Positions 10,007-20,682 are shown, counted from the first letter of the stretch. The stretch: DNA of 64,000 nucleotides from Bacteroidia bacterium (GCA_030428865.1 JAUIEK010000006.1:1-64000), one strand, 5' to 3'. Translations and numbers: made by a program. Notes: generated by a model not told the origin, from the letters alone.

Positions 10007-11476
10007 GTGGAGCAAAATTATATAAAACTGATTTTTGGTTTAAAGCTAAGGCAGCTAAGAACGGAAAAAGAGCTTTCTTTAGCTGATTTAGCAGAGGTTT
10101 CTGGTATTTCAAAATCATATTTGAATGAAATAGAAAAAGGAAAAAAATACCCAAAGCCTGATAAAGTGGCTATTTTAGCTAATCATCTAAATGTTTCTTA
10201 TGACGAGCTCGTTTCTTTAAAACTAGAGAAAAACTTAGCTCCTATTACCAAAATACTGGAATCAAATATTCTAAAAGAGATTCCTTTTGAATTGTTTGGA
10301 ATACAACAAAATAACTTAATAGAGATCATCTCTAATGCTCCAGCAAAAGTAAATGCTTTTATAAGTACTATTATTGAAATTGCTAGAAACTATAATTTTG
10401 AGAAAGAAAATTTCTATCTAGCTTCTGTAAGGTCATTTCAAGAAGCAAATCACAACTTTTTCTACGATTTAGAAAAAGATGCTTTATCCTTTACCAAAAA
10501 ATATCAAATAAACACAGAAAAAAAAACAATAGTAAATGACTTAAAAACTCTTCTTAAAAAACAATACAATTACACTATACTTAAGGAAAGTTTAAGCACT
10601 CATCAATTTAATAATTTGCGCTCTGTTTTTGTAAAAAACTCTAAAAGTTTAGTTATCTCTGATAGGATAGAAAAAGAACAAGAGTTATTTATTTATGCTA
10701 AAGAAATAGCCTTTAGCCATCTAAAGTTCGAAAATAGACTCACTACTTTTCCCTGGATTCAATTTAATAATTTTGATGATGTTTTAAACAATTTTTATGC
10801 GTCGTATTTTGCTGGAGTACTTCTAATTCCTAGAATTTCTTTATTAGCAGATTTAAAAATTCTATTTCAAAAAACAGAAATAACTCCACTACATTTTAAA
10901 GCATTACTCAGAAAATACAAAGTAGCTCCTGAAACCTTTTTTCAAAGACTTACCAATATTCTCCCTGAAGATTTTGGTTTTAAGGATTTGTTTTTTTTAC
11001 GGTTTTCTTACGATTTAAAGCACAAAAGTTATGAATTAACAAAAGAGTTGCATTTTTCCTCTTCACATGCTCCAAGAGCCTACCAATCCAAGGAGCATTA
11101 CTGCAGAAGATGGATATCTCTTAAAGTATTTAATAACATTGAAAAAGGCGAAGAAGAAAGTTTTGGGATACAAATTTCTTCTTATCCTGATCATGATGAG
11201 TCATATTTAATTTTATCATCTGCAACCAAAGATCCTTTTGTAGAAAATCAGTATAGAAGTATCAGTATTGGATTGCCAATTACTGATTTTTTAAAGAAAA
11301 AAATATCATTTTTAAGTAGTAAAATTGTTCAAAAAGAACAAGTAGGGGTCACTTGTGAGCGTTGTTCAATTTTAGACTGTGACTTAAGAAAAAGAAATCC
11401 TGTCTATCTAGAACAAGAACAAAAAGACAAGGCTACTATTGATTTTGTTAATAGCATAAAACAAAAATATAACTAG
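10007..11476 (+). CDS. XRE-family regulator with C-terminal short-chain fatty acyl regulator-like domain (RamB/ScfR type)
   Basis: N-terminal HTH (LRQLRTEKELSLADLAEVSGISKSYLNEIEKG); C-terminal CERCSILDCDLRKRNP; divergent from the glyoxylate genes. GTG start. Confidence 0.85.
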   Translation: MEQNYIKLIFGLKLRQLRTEKELSLADLAEVSGISKSYLNEIEKGKKYPKPDKVAILANHLNVSYDELVSLKLEKNLAPITKILESNILKEIPFELFGIQQNNLIEIISNAPAKVNAFISTIIEIARNYNFEKENFYLASVRSFQEANHNFFYDLEKDALSFTKKYQINTEKKTIVNDLKTLLKKQYNYTILKESLSTHQFNNLRSVFVKNSKSLVISDRIEKEQELFIYAKEIAFSHLKFENRLTTFPWIQFNNFDDVLNNFYASYFAGVLLIPRISLLADLKILFQKTEITPLHFKALLRKYKVAPETFFQRLTNILPEDFGFKDLFFLRFSYDLKHKSYELTKELHFSSSHAPRAYQSKEHYCRRWISLKVFNNIEKGEEESFGIQISSYPDHDESYLILSSATKDPFVENQYRSISIGLPITDFLKKKISFLSSKIVQKEQVGVTCERCSILDCDLRKRNPVYLEQEQKDKATIDFVNSIKQKYN

Positions 11477-11493
11477 CCTTGCTTTCATGCATA

Positions 11494-13389
11494 CTACAAG
11501 GAATTATCAATAATTTCTGTAACAACATCTGGATTTAAAAGAGTAGAGATATCTCCTAAGTTTTCTGTGTCTTTAGATGCTATCTTTCTTAATATTCTTC
11601 TCATAATTTTCCCAGACCTTGTTTTTGGCAAGCCACTAACAAACTGAATTTTATCTGGTTTTGCAATAGGCCCTACGGTTTTAGAAACTAATTCTAAAAT
11701 TTCATTTTTTAATTGTTCTGGTTTAGAAACTTTATCGTAAGTAATAACAAAAGCGTATAAAGCATTTCCTTTAACATCATGAGGAAAACCTACAACGGCA
11801 CATTCTACCACATCTTTATGTTCATCTATTGCGTTTTCTACAGGAGCTGTTCCTAAATTATGCCCAGATACGATTACCACATCATCTACTCTACCTGTAA
11901 TTCTGTAGTTTCCTTTAGCATCTCTCAAAGCGCCATCTCCTGGAAAATAATGATTTGGATACGCAGAAAAATATACATTTTTATATCGCTCATGATCTCC
12001 GTAAATCGTTCTAGCGATAGAAGGCCAAGGATGTTGAATAGCTAAAATTCCTTCTGCTTCTTGATTTTCTATTTTCCTTCCCTCAGAATCAAAAAGCGCA
12101 GGTTGAATTCCTGGCATAGGTAAAGTTGCAAATGTGGGCTTTCCTTCTGTAACTCCTGCTAATGATGATATTAATATTCCGCCAGTTTCTGTTTGCCACC
12201 AAGTGTCTACAATCGGACATTTATTTTTCCCAACATTATCATCATACCAATGCCAGGCTTCTTCATTAATCGGCTCTCCTACCGTTCCTAAAACTTTTAG
12301 GTTTGATAAATCATATTTATCAACCAAATCTTTAGGGTGTTTTGCTAAAGTTCTAATTGCTGTAGGCGCTGTATAAAACTGATTAACCTTATGTTTTTCA
12401 CACACCTCCCAAAAACGCCCATAATCTGGGTAACTAGGAACTCCTTCAAACATTACTGTTGTTGCTCCCAAACATAACGGCCCGTAAATAATATAGCTGT
12501 GTCCTGTAATCCAACCAATATCTGCTGTGCACCAATACACATCTCCTTCTTTGTATTGAAAAACATTCTGGAAAGAATACGTTGTATAAACCATGTAACC
12601 ACCACAAGTATGAACCATCCCTTTGGGTTTTCCTGTACTACCAGAAGTATACAAAATAAATAACTCGTCTTCTGAATCTAAAACTACTGGTTCGCAAATA
12701 TCTTCTATCTGAGCAATCTCTTCATGCCACCATTTGTCAATATTATCATTCCAATTTATGGGTTGATCTGTTCTTTTAAAAACAAGTACGTTATTAACCG
12801 TTGAACAGTTTTTAAGTGCTTCGTCTACAATGTTTTTTAATGGAGTAGTTTTTTCTCCTCGATAACCACCGTCTGCTGTTAGTACAATTTTACAACCTGC
12901 GTCATTAATTCTAGCAGCAAGAGCTTTTGATGAAAACCCTGCAAAAACAACAGAATGTACTGCTCCAATCCTAGCACATGCCAGTACTGCAACAGCTAAC
13001 TCTACAATCATAGGCATGTAGATACAAACTTTATCTCCTTTTTGTATTCCGTTTTTCTTGAGAACATTTGCAAAAGCACATACTTTACTATGAAGCTCTT
13101 TATAGGTCACTCGAACTGATTTTTCATTTGGATTATTTGGCTCCCATATAATTGCTGTTTGATCGGCTTTTGAAGCTAAGTGTCTATCCAAACAATTTTC
13201 AGTTATATTTAACTGCCCACCAATAAACCATTTTGTTTCGGGTTTAGACCAATCATATTCAAACGTTTTATCCCAATGTTTTCTCCATTTAAAATGCACA
13301 GCAATTTCGTCCCAAAATTCAGCAGGATTGGTAACACTCTTTTTATAATCATCTAAATATTGCTGATAAGACTGAATTTGAAAGCCCAT
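11494..13389 (-). CDS. acs: Acetyl-CoA synthetase (AMP-forming)
   Basis: YTSGSTGKPKGMVHT, DTWWQTETGG, KTRSGKIMRRILRKIA motifs. Confidence 0.97.
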   Translation of the reverse strand: MGFQIQSYQQYLDDYKKSVTNPAEFWDEIAVHFKWRKHWDKTFEYDWSKPETKWFIGGQLNITENCLDRHLASKADQTAIIWEPNNPNEKSVRVTYKELHSKVCAFANVLKKNGIQKGDKVCIYMPMIVELAVAVLACARIGAVHSVVFAGFSSKALAARINDAGCKIVLTADGGYRGEKTTPLKNIVDEALKNCSTVNNVLVFKRTDQPINWNDNIDKWWHEEIAQIEDICEPVVLDSEDELFILYTSGSTGKPKGMVHTCGGYMVYTTYSFQNVFQYKEGDVYWCTADIGWITGHSYIIYGPLCLGATTVMFEGVPSYPDYGRFWEVCEKHKVNQFYTAPTAIRTLAKHPKDLVDKYDLSNLKVLGTVGEPINEEAWHWYDDNVGKNKCPIVDTWWQTETGGILISSLAGVTEGKPTFATLPMPGIQPALFDSEGRKIENQEAEGILAIQHPWPSIARTIYGDHERYKNVYFSAYPNHYFPGDGALRDAKGNYRITGRVDDVVIVSGHNLGTAPVENAIDEHKDVVECAVVGFPHDVKGNALYAFVITYDKVSKPEQLKNEILELVSKTVGPIAKPDKIQFVSGLPKTRSGKIMRRILRKIASKDTENLGDISTLLNPDVVTEIIDNSL

Positions 13390-13432
13390 ATTGTATCTTT
13401 ATGTGCTAAATATAAAGAATTCTATTCGTTTT

Positions 13433-14209
13433 ATGATTGATATAGCAGTTGCTGTTTTATCTGAATTTTGGCTAATTATCTTGCTTTTTTTTGTAATTGC
13501 TGTATTGTACTCTTCAGTAGGTTTTGGTGGTGGATCGAGTTATTTAGCTGTCCTTGCTCTAAGTGGTTTGTTCTATACTCAAATTCGATTTTTGGCCTTA
13601 CTATGCAATATAGCGGTAGTTACTAGTAATGTCATTTTTTTTCAGAAACAAAAACAATATGATTGGATAAAAATACTTCCTCTTGTTGTTACAAGTATTC
13701 CGTTAGCATTTTTAGGCGGATACTTAAAATTAACCCAAGCAGTCTTCTTTATCTCATTGGGTTTTACATTATTATTTGCAGCTTTATCTATGTGGTTTTC
13801 TAGAAGAATACGAAAAGTACAAAAAAAAAACTCCAATCATTCTTTTTTAAAAAGCAGTAGTATTGGTGGATTAATTGGTTTCCTATCTGGTTTGGTTGGT
13901 ATTGGAGGAGGAATTTTTTTAGCCCCATTACTCCATCTTATTTATTGGGATTCTCCTAAAAAAATTGCGGCTGTTGCGAGTTTTTTTATTCTTGTAAATT
14001 CAATTAGCGGACTTACAGGTCAGTTTTTAAACGCAGATTTTTTAATTAATTGGCCACTAACTCTAATTCTTACATTTACCGTTTTTATAGGTGGAATATT
14101 AGGGAATAAACTTAGAAATTCTTTCTTATCCCCTATTCAATTAAAGAAGGCTACAGCTATTCTTATTGCTTTTGTTAGTATCCGAATTTTAATTAATTAT
14201 CTTTTCTAA
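13433..14209 (+). CDS. TauE/SafE-family sulfite exporter-like permease
   Basis: SVGFGGGSSYLA and GLVGIGGGIFLAPLL repeat motifs. ATG at 13433 preferred over the ORF-track start. Confidence 0.88.
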   Translation: MIDIAVAVLSEFWLIILLFFVIAVLYSSVGFGGGSSYLAVLALSGLFYTQIRFLALLCNIAVVTSNVIFFQKQKQYDWIKILPLVVTSIPLAFLGGYLKLTQAVFFISLGFTLLFAALSMWFSRRIRKVQKKNSNHSFLKSSSIGGLIGFLSGLVGIGGGIFLAPLLHLIYWDSPKKIAAVASFFILVNSISGLTGQFLNADFLINWPLTLILTFTVFIGGILGNKLRNSFLSPIQLKKATAILIAFVSIRILINYLF

Positions 14210-14211
14210 AA

Positions 14212-15189
14212 TCAATAATTAGATAAGAATTGTAATATATTTTGCTCTATCCTTTCGTGAATGGAATTTGTATTGGCTTTTATGAAATATTCTCCTGTAA
14301 TTTGCTCATACAGTTCAATATAACGATTTGAAATCTCCTTAACTTTTTCATCCGTCATTAAAGGGATTTCTTGTCCTTCTTTTCCTTGAAAACCATTTTC
14401 TATCAACCATTCTCTCACAAATTCTTTCGAAAGTTGCTTTTGTTTTTCTCCTCTTCGTTGTCTTTCTTCATAACCATCCGCATAAAAATAGCGAGAAGAA
14501 TCTGGAGTATGGATTTCATCTATCAACACAATTTTTCCATCGGTAGTTTTTCCAAATTCGTATTTTGTATCAACTAATATCAATCCTCTTTTTGCAGCAA
14601 TTTCAGTTCCTCTTTTAAAAAGTTTTCTAGTATAATCTTCTAGAATTAAATAATCTTCTTCAGAAACAATTCCTTTTTCTAAAATTGCTTCCCTAGAGAT
14701 ATCTTCGTCATGCTCTCCATTATCTGCTTTTGTAGAAGGAGTTATAATAGGAATAGGAAAAGGATCATTTTCTTTCATACCTTCTGGCATATCAACACCA
14801 CATAACATTCTTTTACCTAACTTATATTCTCTAGCTGCATGACCAGATAAGTATCCTCTTATAACCATTTCCACCTTAAAAGGAGTACATAAACGACCTA
14901 CAGAAACATTTTCATCCGGACTTCCAATTAACCAATTGGGAACTAAATCTTCTGTTTCCTGCATCATCTTAACAGCAATCTGATTTAAGATTTGCCCTTT
15001 ATATGGTATCTGCCTAGGCATAATCACATCAAATGCAGATAAACGATCTGAAGCAATCATTACTAGTAATTCATCATTAATATTATAAACCTCTCTTACC
15101 TTTCCTTTATAGACAGACTTTTGATTAGGAAATTGAAAATTAGTATGATTAATTGTATTCAATGGAAAAAATTTCGTCAAAAATAGCAA
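14212..15189 (-). CDS. purC: Phosphoribosylaminoimidazole-succinocarboxamide synthase
   Basis: [37 protein letters not shown] motifs. Exact start uncertain. Confidence 0.95.
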   Translation of the reverse strand: MLFLTKFFPLNTINHTNFQFPNQKSVYKGKVREVYNINDELLVMIASDRLSAFDVIMPRQIPYKGQILNQIAVKMMQETEDLVPNWLIGSPDENVSVGRLCTPFKVEMVIRGYLSGHAAREYKLGKRMLCGVDMPEGMKENDPFPIPIITPSTKADNGEHDEDISREAILEKGIVSEEDYLILEDYTRKLFKRGTEIAAKRGLILVDTKYEFGKTTDGKIVLIDEIHTPDSSRYFYADGYEERQRRGEKQKQLSKEFVREWLIENGFQGKEGQEIPLMTDEKVKEISNRYIELYEQITGEYFIKANTNSIHERIEQNILQFLSNY

Positions 15190-15364
15190 AAAAAGGTAGG
15201 CATATTTTCATATTCATTAATCATATTTTTAAAAATTTAAACATTTAAAAACATCGATAACTTTTTGGTAAAGATTCCATAAACTAATCAACATTTTTAA
15301 TTAACGATTAACAAGACTCATGAATATAATTTTGGTGACAACTAATTAACAAACTAAAAATATC

Positions 15365-16891
15365 ATGACTTTAAAGAAATTACTTTTTACATTAATGCTA
15401 GCATTTAGTGTTACTGCATTTTTCACTGCATGTCAAGACGGAATTGACGGAATGAACGGACAAGATGGTGTTGACGGGCAAGATGGACAGGATGGTGAAG
15501 ATTATTCTGATGACATTGTAATGAACGGATTAACTATTACAAATCGTTCAGTTACACCTGGAACTAGGTTTTTAGATTTCAAACCTGGTTTTAATCATGT
15601 AAAGGCTTACACATTAATCACTTCTGAAGATACTTACCTTGATAATTTTATCTACGGTTCTATGGCGGATGGGGCTGGCTTACTTAAAAATGATGATGGC
15701 ACTTTTACTTTAATCAATAATATTGAAGCTGATTACGCAATTGCTAGAATCAATTTTGATAACACGTTTGCTCCTGTTAGTGGAGAATACATTTTAAACG
15801 CAACTGCAACTGCAAACACAGCTCAATGTTCTGGTTCTATGGTTACAATGGAAGAGCATGGTTTTGGTCCTCTATATCTCTCTGGAGGTGAATGGGGAGG
15901 TTCTTCAAAAGGTGTTTTTGCTACAGATCCTTATAAAAATGCTTCTACTGCTTCAACACCAAGAATGCTAACCGCATTTGGGCAATGGTCTACCGAAAAC
16001 GCTGTAGTAATCGGAAAAGACGCCTATGCAGATAAAACAGTTGCCTTTATTGGTGATGATCACAGTGATAACAATACTCCTCAAGGGCAATTAGGAATGT
16101 ATGTAGGTGATAGAGGTGATTTAGAGGGCGGTAAATTATACGGTTTAAGAGTAGATACTGAAGGAATCGATTTTGAAATGGATATGGAAGAAGGAGTAAC
16201 TTACGACGCTTCTTTTGTTGAATTAGAAGAAAGAAATATCGATTTATTAAACACAGAATGCATTAACAAAGGAGTTATGGGATTCTCTAGGTTAGAAGAT
16301 ATTGACTGGAGGCGTGGTGATGAAACCAAACAAAGAGAAATCTATTTCGCTGTAACAGGAAGGAGTAAACCAGATTTAGTTGGTAAAGGAACTAAATATG
16401 GAAGAATCTATAAAGTAGAGCTAAACGATACTGATCCAACAGGGGCAGCAAGGATTACTTGTATTCTAGATGGTGACAAAATTGATGGTAAAGCCGCTCT
16501 TTTCCATAGTCCTGATAACATTCTAGTTACTAGAAACTACATTTACATTCAAGAAGATCCTAATGGATATGAATCAGATAAAGCTTCTGCAGATCACTTT
16601 GCATATTTATATCAGTATAATATATTAAGTGGCGAGCTTAAAGTAGTTTTAGAATGTAATCAATATGTAGCTCAAAGCATGGGATATGGCACGTCTAGTA
16701 AATGGGAGATTACTGGGATGATTGATATTTCAGATATTATTGGAATTGATGAAACATTCATCTTAATAACTCAAAATCATGGTTGGGAAAGAGAAGATGG
16801 AATTCCTTTTACAGATCCTAATGCTAATTCAGATGCTGATAGTAGAAAAGAAGGGAGCATGATGTTTATCTTAAATGGATTGGATAGATAA
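15365..16891 (+). CDS. PhoX-like (DUF839) lipoprotein with N-terminal collagen-like Gly-X-Y stalk
   Basis: Lipobox FFTAC followed by QDG; Gly-X-Y run; FSRLEDIDW, YFAVTGRSKP, HSPDNILV, YIQEDPNG resemble PhoX active-site segments. Confidence 0.7.
   Translation: MTLKKLLFTLMLAFSVTAFFTACQDGIDGMNGQDGVDGQDGQDGEDYSDDIVMNGLTITNRSVTPGTRFLDFKPGFNHVKAYTLITSEDTYLDNFIYGSMADGAGLLKNDDGTFTLINNIEADYAIARINFDNTFAPVSGEYILNATATANTAQCSGSMVTMEEHGFGPLYLSGGEWGGSSKGVFATDPYKNASTASTPRMLTAFGQWSTENAVVIGKDAYADKTVAFIGDDHSDNNTPQGQLGMYVGDRGDLEGGKLYGLRVDTEGIDFEMDMEEGVTYDASFVELEERNIDLLNTECINKGVMGFSRLEDIDWRRGDETKQREIYFAVTGRSKPDLVGKGTKYGRIYKVELNDTDPTGAARITCILDGDKIDGKAALFHSPDNILVTRNYIYIQEDPNGYESDKASADHFAYLYQYNILSGELKVVLECNQYVAQSMGYGTSSKWEITGMIDISDIIGIDETFILITQNHGWEREDGIPFTDPNANSDADSRKEGSMMFILNGLDR
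15440..15502 (+). repeat. Seven Gly-X-Y triplets (GID GMN GQD GVD GQD GQD GED)
   Basis: Direct reading of the translation. Confidence 0.9.
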
Positions 16892-16913
16892 AATTTGGCT
16901 TAAAAGCATATAT

Positions 16914-16946
16914 AAAGAGGGCTTCTTTTGTAAGAAACCCTCTTTT
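16914..16946 (+). terminator. Rho-independent terminator after the PhoX-like gene
   Basis: AAAGAGGG-CTTCTTTTGTAAGAAA-CCCTCTTTT. Confidence 0.8.
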
Positions 16947-16985
16947 CGTGTTCCAAATAGAAGTTAATTAACTTTTTATATAATT

Positions 16986-18764
16986 ATGAAAAAAACAGTA
17001 TTAACAGTTATTCTTTCTATTCTGGTTATTTTTTCTTGTAAAAAACAAGAAAAAATAACCTCTATTCCATTACATAAAAAAATGGAAGAAATATTTAGTA
17101 GAGATATTTCTGACGCAATAGCTTATTCAGACTCTCTTTCTAATAACCTCGATAAAGCTGATTTATACTTTAGAAAATCAAGAGAGGCATTTAAAAAATT
17201 AGAACCTATTCTTGCATTTGTTGATGTAAATAACTACGCAACATTAAATCAACCTAATATTCTTAAAATAAAAGAAGAAGATTACACAGATATAAAAATC
17301 ACAAATCCACTAGGTTATCAAGTCTTAGAAGAAGCTATTTATTCTGATGAAGTGGATAAAAAAGAAATACAAAAAAATGCAATTTTTATAAGCAATCGAC
17401 TCAGATTAGTTAAAAAGAATACAAACTTTAATCATCTAAAAAATTATCATTTTTTATGGATGTTAAAAAAAGAAATTGCACGAATCGCTTTTACAGGAAT
17501 TACAGGTTTTGATTCACCTGTTCTCGAGAATTCACTAGAAGACGCAAAAACTTCTTATTTGGCTATTAAAAAGTATTTGAATTTGCTTAAGAATAAATTT
17601 AAAAATGAAGAAATACTTAAGAAGTGGAATACAGAAATTGACAATACTATAAAAGATTTAACCGCTCATTTCAATAATTTTGATCGATATAACTTCATCA
17701 AAAACCACTCTCACAAACAACTAGAGCTTTATATAGAGACCGTTAGAGATTGGAATGTTACATTTCCCTTTGAGTTAGAAATGAATGATAATGCTACTTC
17801 CTTCTTCAGTGACAAAACTTTCAATGTTGAAAAATTTGCTGACTTTAAAACAAAAAAAATTACTCCAGAAAAAGTCTCGTTAGGTAAAAAACTCTTTTAT
17901 GACAAATCATTATCAAAATCTAAAACAATTAGTTGTGCTTCTTGTCACCAAATAGACAAAGCTTTTACTGACGGACTTACAACTCCCGAAAATTTAACAA
18001 GAAACAGCCCAACACTTATGTATGCTGCTTTACAAAAAGGTTTTTTTCACGATAAAAGATCAGGTGGATTAGAAGGGCAAATTGTAGATGTAATCAAAAA
18101 TGAAGATGAGTTCCACACTAATTTTAAAGAACTGGAGGAAGTAGTAAAAAGCGACAAAGAGTACAAAAAATTGTATAATACTGCTTATCCAAATAAAAAA
18201 ATATCTGATTTTTATATAAGAAATGCTATTGCCACTTTTGAACGGACTTTAGTTCCTTTCAACTCTAAATTTGATAGAAACATAAATGGAGTGGAAAATA
18301 CACTTACACAAGAAGAAGTCCTCGGATTTAATCTATTTACTGGAAAAGCGAAATGCGTCACTTGTCATTTTGCTCCAGTATTTAACGGAACAGTTCCTCC
18401 TGATTTTAAGGATACAGAAATGGAATTAATTGGAACACCAGAAAAAAGTGACACAATCAATGCTGCTATTAGTAAAGACTTAGGGAGATTTTACATCTAC
18501 AAAACCGAAGAACGTAAACATTTTTTTAAAACGCCAACCATACGAAATGTAGAAAAAACAGCACCATACATGCACAATGGCGTATATAAAACCCTAGAAG
18601 AGGTAGTTGATTTTTACAACAGAGGCGGTGGAGCTGGAATTGGAATTAATCAAGAATTACAAACTTTACCTACCGATCAATTAAATCTGACTAAAGAAGA
18701 ACAAAAAGCTCTGGTTGCTTTTATGAAGACCTTAACAGATACTGTTTTAGAAACTGAGTACTAA
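16986..18764 (+). CDS. Di-heme cytochrome c peroxidase (MauG family) lipoprotein with ~290-aa helical N-terminal extension
   Basis: Two CxxCH motifs (CASCH, CVTCH), KTPTIRNVEKTAPYMHNGVYKTLEEVV; lipobox IFSC; N-terminal segment with GYQVLEEAIYSDE. Confidence 0.9.
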   Translation: MKKTVLTVILSILVIFSCKKQEKITSIPLHKKMEEIFSRDISDAIAYSDSLSNNLDKADLYFRKSREAFKKLEPILAFVDVNNYATLNQPNILKIKEEDYTDIKITNPLGYQVLEEAIYSDEVDKKEIQKNAIFISNRLRLVKKNTNFNHLKNYHFLWMLKKEIARIAFTGITGFDSPVLENSLEDAKTSYLAIKKYLNLLKNKFKNEEILKKWNTEIDNTIKDLTAHFNNFDRYNFIKNHSHKQLELYIETVRDWNVTFPFELEMNDNATSFFSDKTFNVEKFADFKTKKITPEKVSLGKKLFYDKSLSKSKTISCASCHQIDKAFTDGLTTPENLTRNSPTLMYAALQKGFFHDKRSGGLEGQIVDVIKNEDEFHTNFKELEEVVKSDKEYKKLYNTAYPNKKISDFYIRNAIATFERTLVPFNSKFDRNINGVENTLTQEEVLGFNLFTGKAKCVTCHFAPVFNGTVPPDFKDTEMELIGTPEKSDTINAAISKDLGRFYIYKTEERKHFFKTPTIRNVEKTAPYMHNGVYKTLEEVVDFYNRGGGAGIGINQELQTLPTDQLNLTKEEQKALVAFMKTLTDTVLETEY

Positions 18765-18766
18765 CC

Positions 18767-19717
18767 CTACTCAGTTTCTATACTTTTATAAGCAGAAATA
18801 ATCTTTTTTACCAATCGGTGACGGATTACATCTTTATCGTCTAGATAAACATGCGCTATTCCGTCTAAATCTTTTAACGCTAATAGGGCTTCTTTTAAGC
18901 CAGACACCTGTTTTCTTGGTAAATCGATTTGCCCAGGATCACCTGTGATGATAAATTTAGCATGCATTCCCATTCGAGTCAAAAACATTTTCATTTGGCT
19001 GTGGGTAGTATTTTGTGCTTCATCTAAAATAACAAAAGCATGGTCTAACGTTCTACCTCGCATAAAAGCAAGCGGAGCAATTTGAATAACTCCTTTTTCT
19101 AGATGTGATTCTAATTTTTCACTTGGAATCATGTCTCGTAAGGCATCATAAAGAGGCTGCATGTAAGGATCTAATTTTTCTTTCAAATCACCAGGTAAAA
19201 AACCAAGATTTTCACCTGATTCCACTGCTGGTCTTGTTAAGATAATCCTTCTTACTTCTTTCTCCTTAAGAGCTTTGACAGCTAGTGCAACTGCCGTATA
19301 CGTTTTTCCTGTACCTGCAGGCCCTACAGCAAAAAGCATATCATTCTTCTCCATCATCTTAACCATCTTACGCTGGTTTTCTGTTTGTGCTTTAATTAAC
19401 CGACCACTAACTCCATGAACGAGAACATCATTTTTATTTTCAGCAGCTGTTTTTTCTTCAGTTTCTGTTGATGTTAAAATTCGTTCAATGCTATTTTCGT
19501 CTAACTTGTTATAACGATTGTAGTACTTAATAAGCATTTCGAAACGCTTTTCGAACTCATCTAAAATTTCGGGTTCTCCGTATGCTTTTAGCTTTGTTCC
19601 TCTTGCTACAATTTTAATTTTAGGAAAATATGCTTTTAACTGTTTAATTGTACTATTATGAGTACCGAAGAAATCTTTAGGATTAATTTCTGTTAGTTCA
19701 ATATCACGTTCGTTCAA
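18767..19717 (-). CDS. phoH: PhoH family ATPase
   Basis: GPAGTGKTYTAVALAV Walker A, LTRPAVESGENLGFLPGDL, FVILDEAQNTTHSQMKMFLTRMG. Confidence 0.95.
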   Translation of the reverse strand: MNERDIELTEINPKDFFGTHNSTIKQLKAYFPKIKIVARGTKLKAYGEPEILDEFEKRFEMLIKYYNRYNKLDENSIERILTSTETEEKTAAENKNDVLVHGVSGRLIKAQTENQRKMVKMMEKNDMLFAVGPAGTGKTYTAVALAVKALKEKEVRRIILTRPAVESGENLGFLPGDLKEKLDPYMQPLYDALRDMIPSEKLESHLEKGVIQIAPLAFMRGRTLDHAFVILDEAQNTTHSQMKMFLTRMGMHAKFIITGDPGQIDLPRKQVSGLKEALLALKDLDGIAHVYLDDKDVIRHRLVKKIISAYKSIETE

Positions 19718-19851
19718 TTGCGTTTTTTTTAGTGAGGTTCTTTATTCTTTCAATATTCATTTTAAAAATAAAGAATAAAATTTCAGAAATGTTTAGATTT
19801 GTGAGAAATTTCATGCAACTTTTACACAATTAATTAACAGCCAGTTCTTTA

Positions 19852-20679
19852 ATGTCAATCATCACACTTACAACTGATTTTGGAACGAAAGATCACTTTA
19901 TTGGCGCTGTTAAAGGTGCTATTTACTCACAGCTACCTAAGGCTGTTGTGGTAGATATTACACATCAAATTACTCCATTTAATATTCCTGAAACGGCGTA
20001 CATAATAAAAAACTCTTACAAGAGTTTTCCTAATGGAACTACACATATTATTGGAGTTGATTCTGAATTGAGTGAAACAAATAAACATATCGCTTTAGAA
20101 CTGGATAATCATTACTTTGTTTGTCCAGATAATGGTTTAATTTCTATGATTACGAAAGAAATCAAGCCTAAAAGAGTTGTAGAAATAAACATACATGATC
20201 GAGTAGAAAGTAGTTTTCCTGTGCTAGATGTATTTGTTCAAGTTGCCTGTCATATTTCAAGAGGAGGAAAACTTGCCGTAATTGGCAAAGAAGTAAAGAC
20301 TATTAAAGAAATAACCGAGGTACAACCTAAGATAAGTCAAGATCAGAATAAAATTACAGGAGCTATTATCTATATTGATAATTATGGGAATGTGATTAGT
20401 AATATTAATAAAAAGCTGATTCAAGAAATAGGAAAAGGAAGAGGTTTTAACATAACAGCCGGGCATTACAAATTCAATACTGTTTTTAACAAATACAATG
20501 ATATTGTAGCAGATAAAAAAGGAGATGCTAGACAATATGATGGAAGTAAATTAGCTATTTTTAATTCTGCTGGAAACTTAGAGATAGCCATTTATCGCAG
20601 TAACCTTCAAACTGTTGGAGGTGCTTCTACTCTACTAGGTTTAGAATACAGAGATAATATCATTATAGAATTTAAGTAA
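19852..20679 (+). CDS. SAM hydroxide adenosyltransferase / chlorinase-fluorinase family (DUF62)
   Basis: TLTTDFGTKDHFIGAVKGAI, CPDNGLISM, IDNYGNVISNI motifs. Confidence 0.9.
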   Translation: MSIITLTTDFGTKDHFIGAVKGAIYSQLPKAVVVDITHQITPFNIPETAYIIKNSYKSFPNGTTHIIGVDSELSETNKHIALELDNHYFVCPDNGLISMITKEIKPKRVVEINIHDRVESSFPVLDVFVQVACHISRGGKLAVIGKEVKTIKEITEVQPKISQDQNKITGAIIYIDNYGNVISNINKKLIQEIGKGRGFNITAGHYKFNTVFNKYNDIVADKKGDARQYDGSKLAIFNSAGNLEIAIYRSNLQTVGGASTLLGLEYRDNIIIEFK

Positions 20680-20682
20680 GTT

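Noticed and set aside
13391-13432. N-terminal extension of the TauE/SafE ORF
   Set aside because: TTG start overlapping the acs promoter region; ATG at 13433 fits better.
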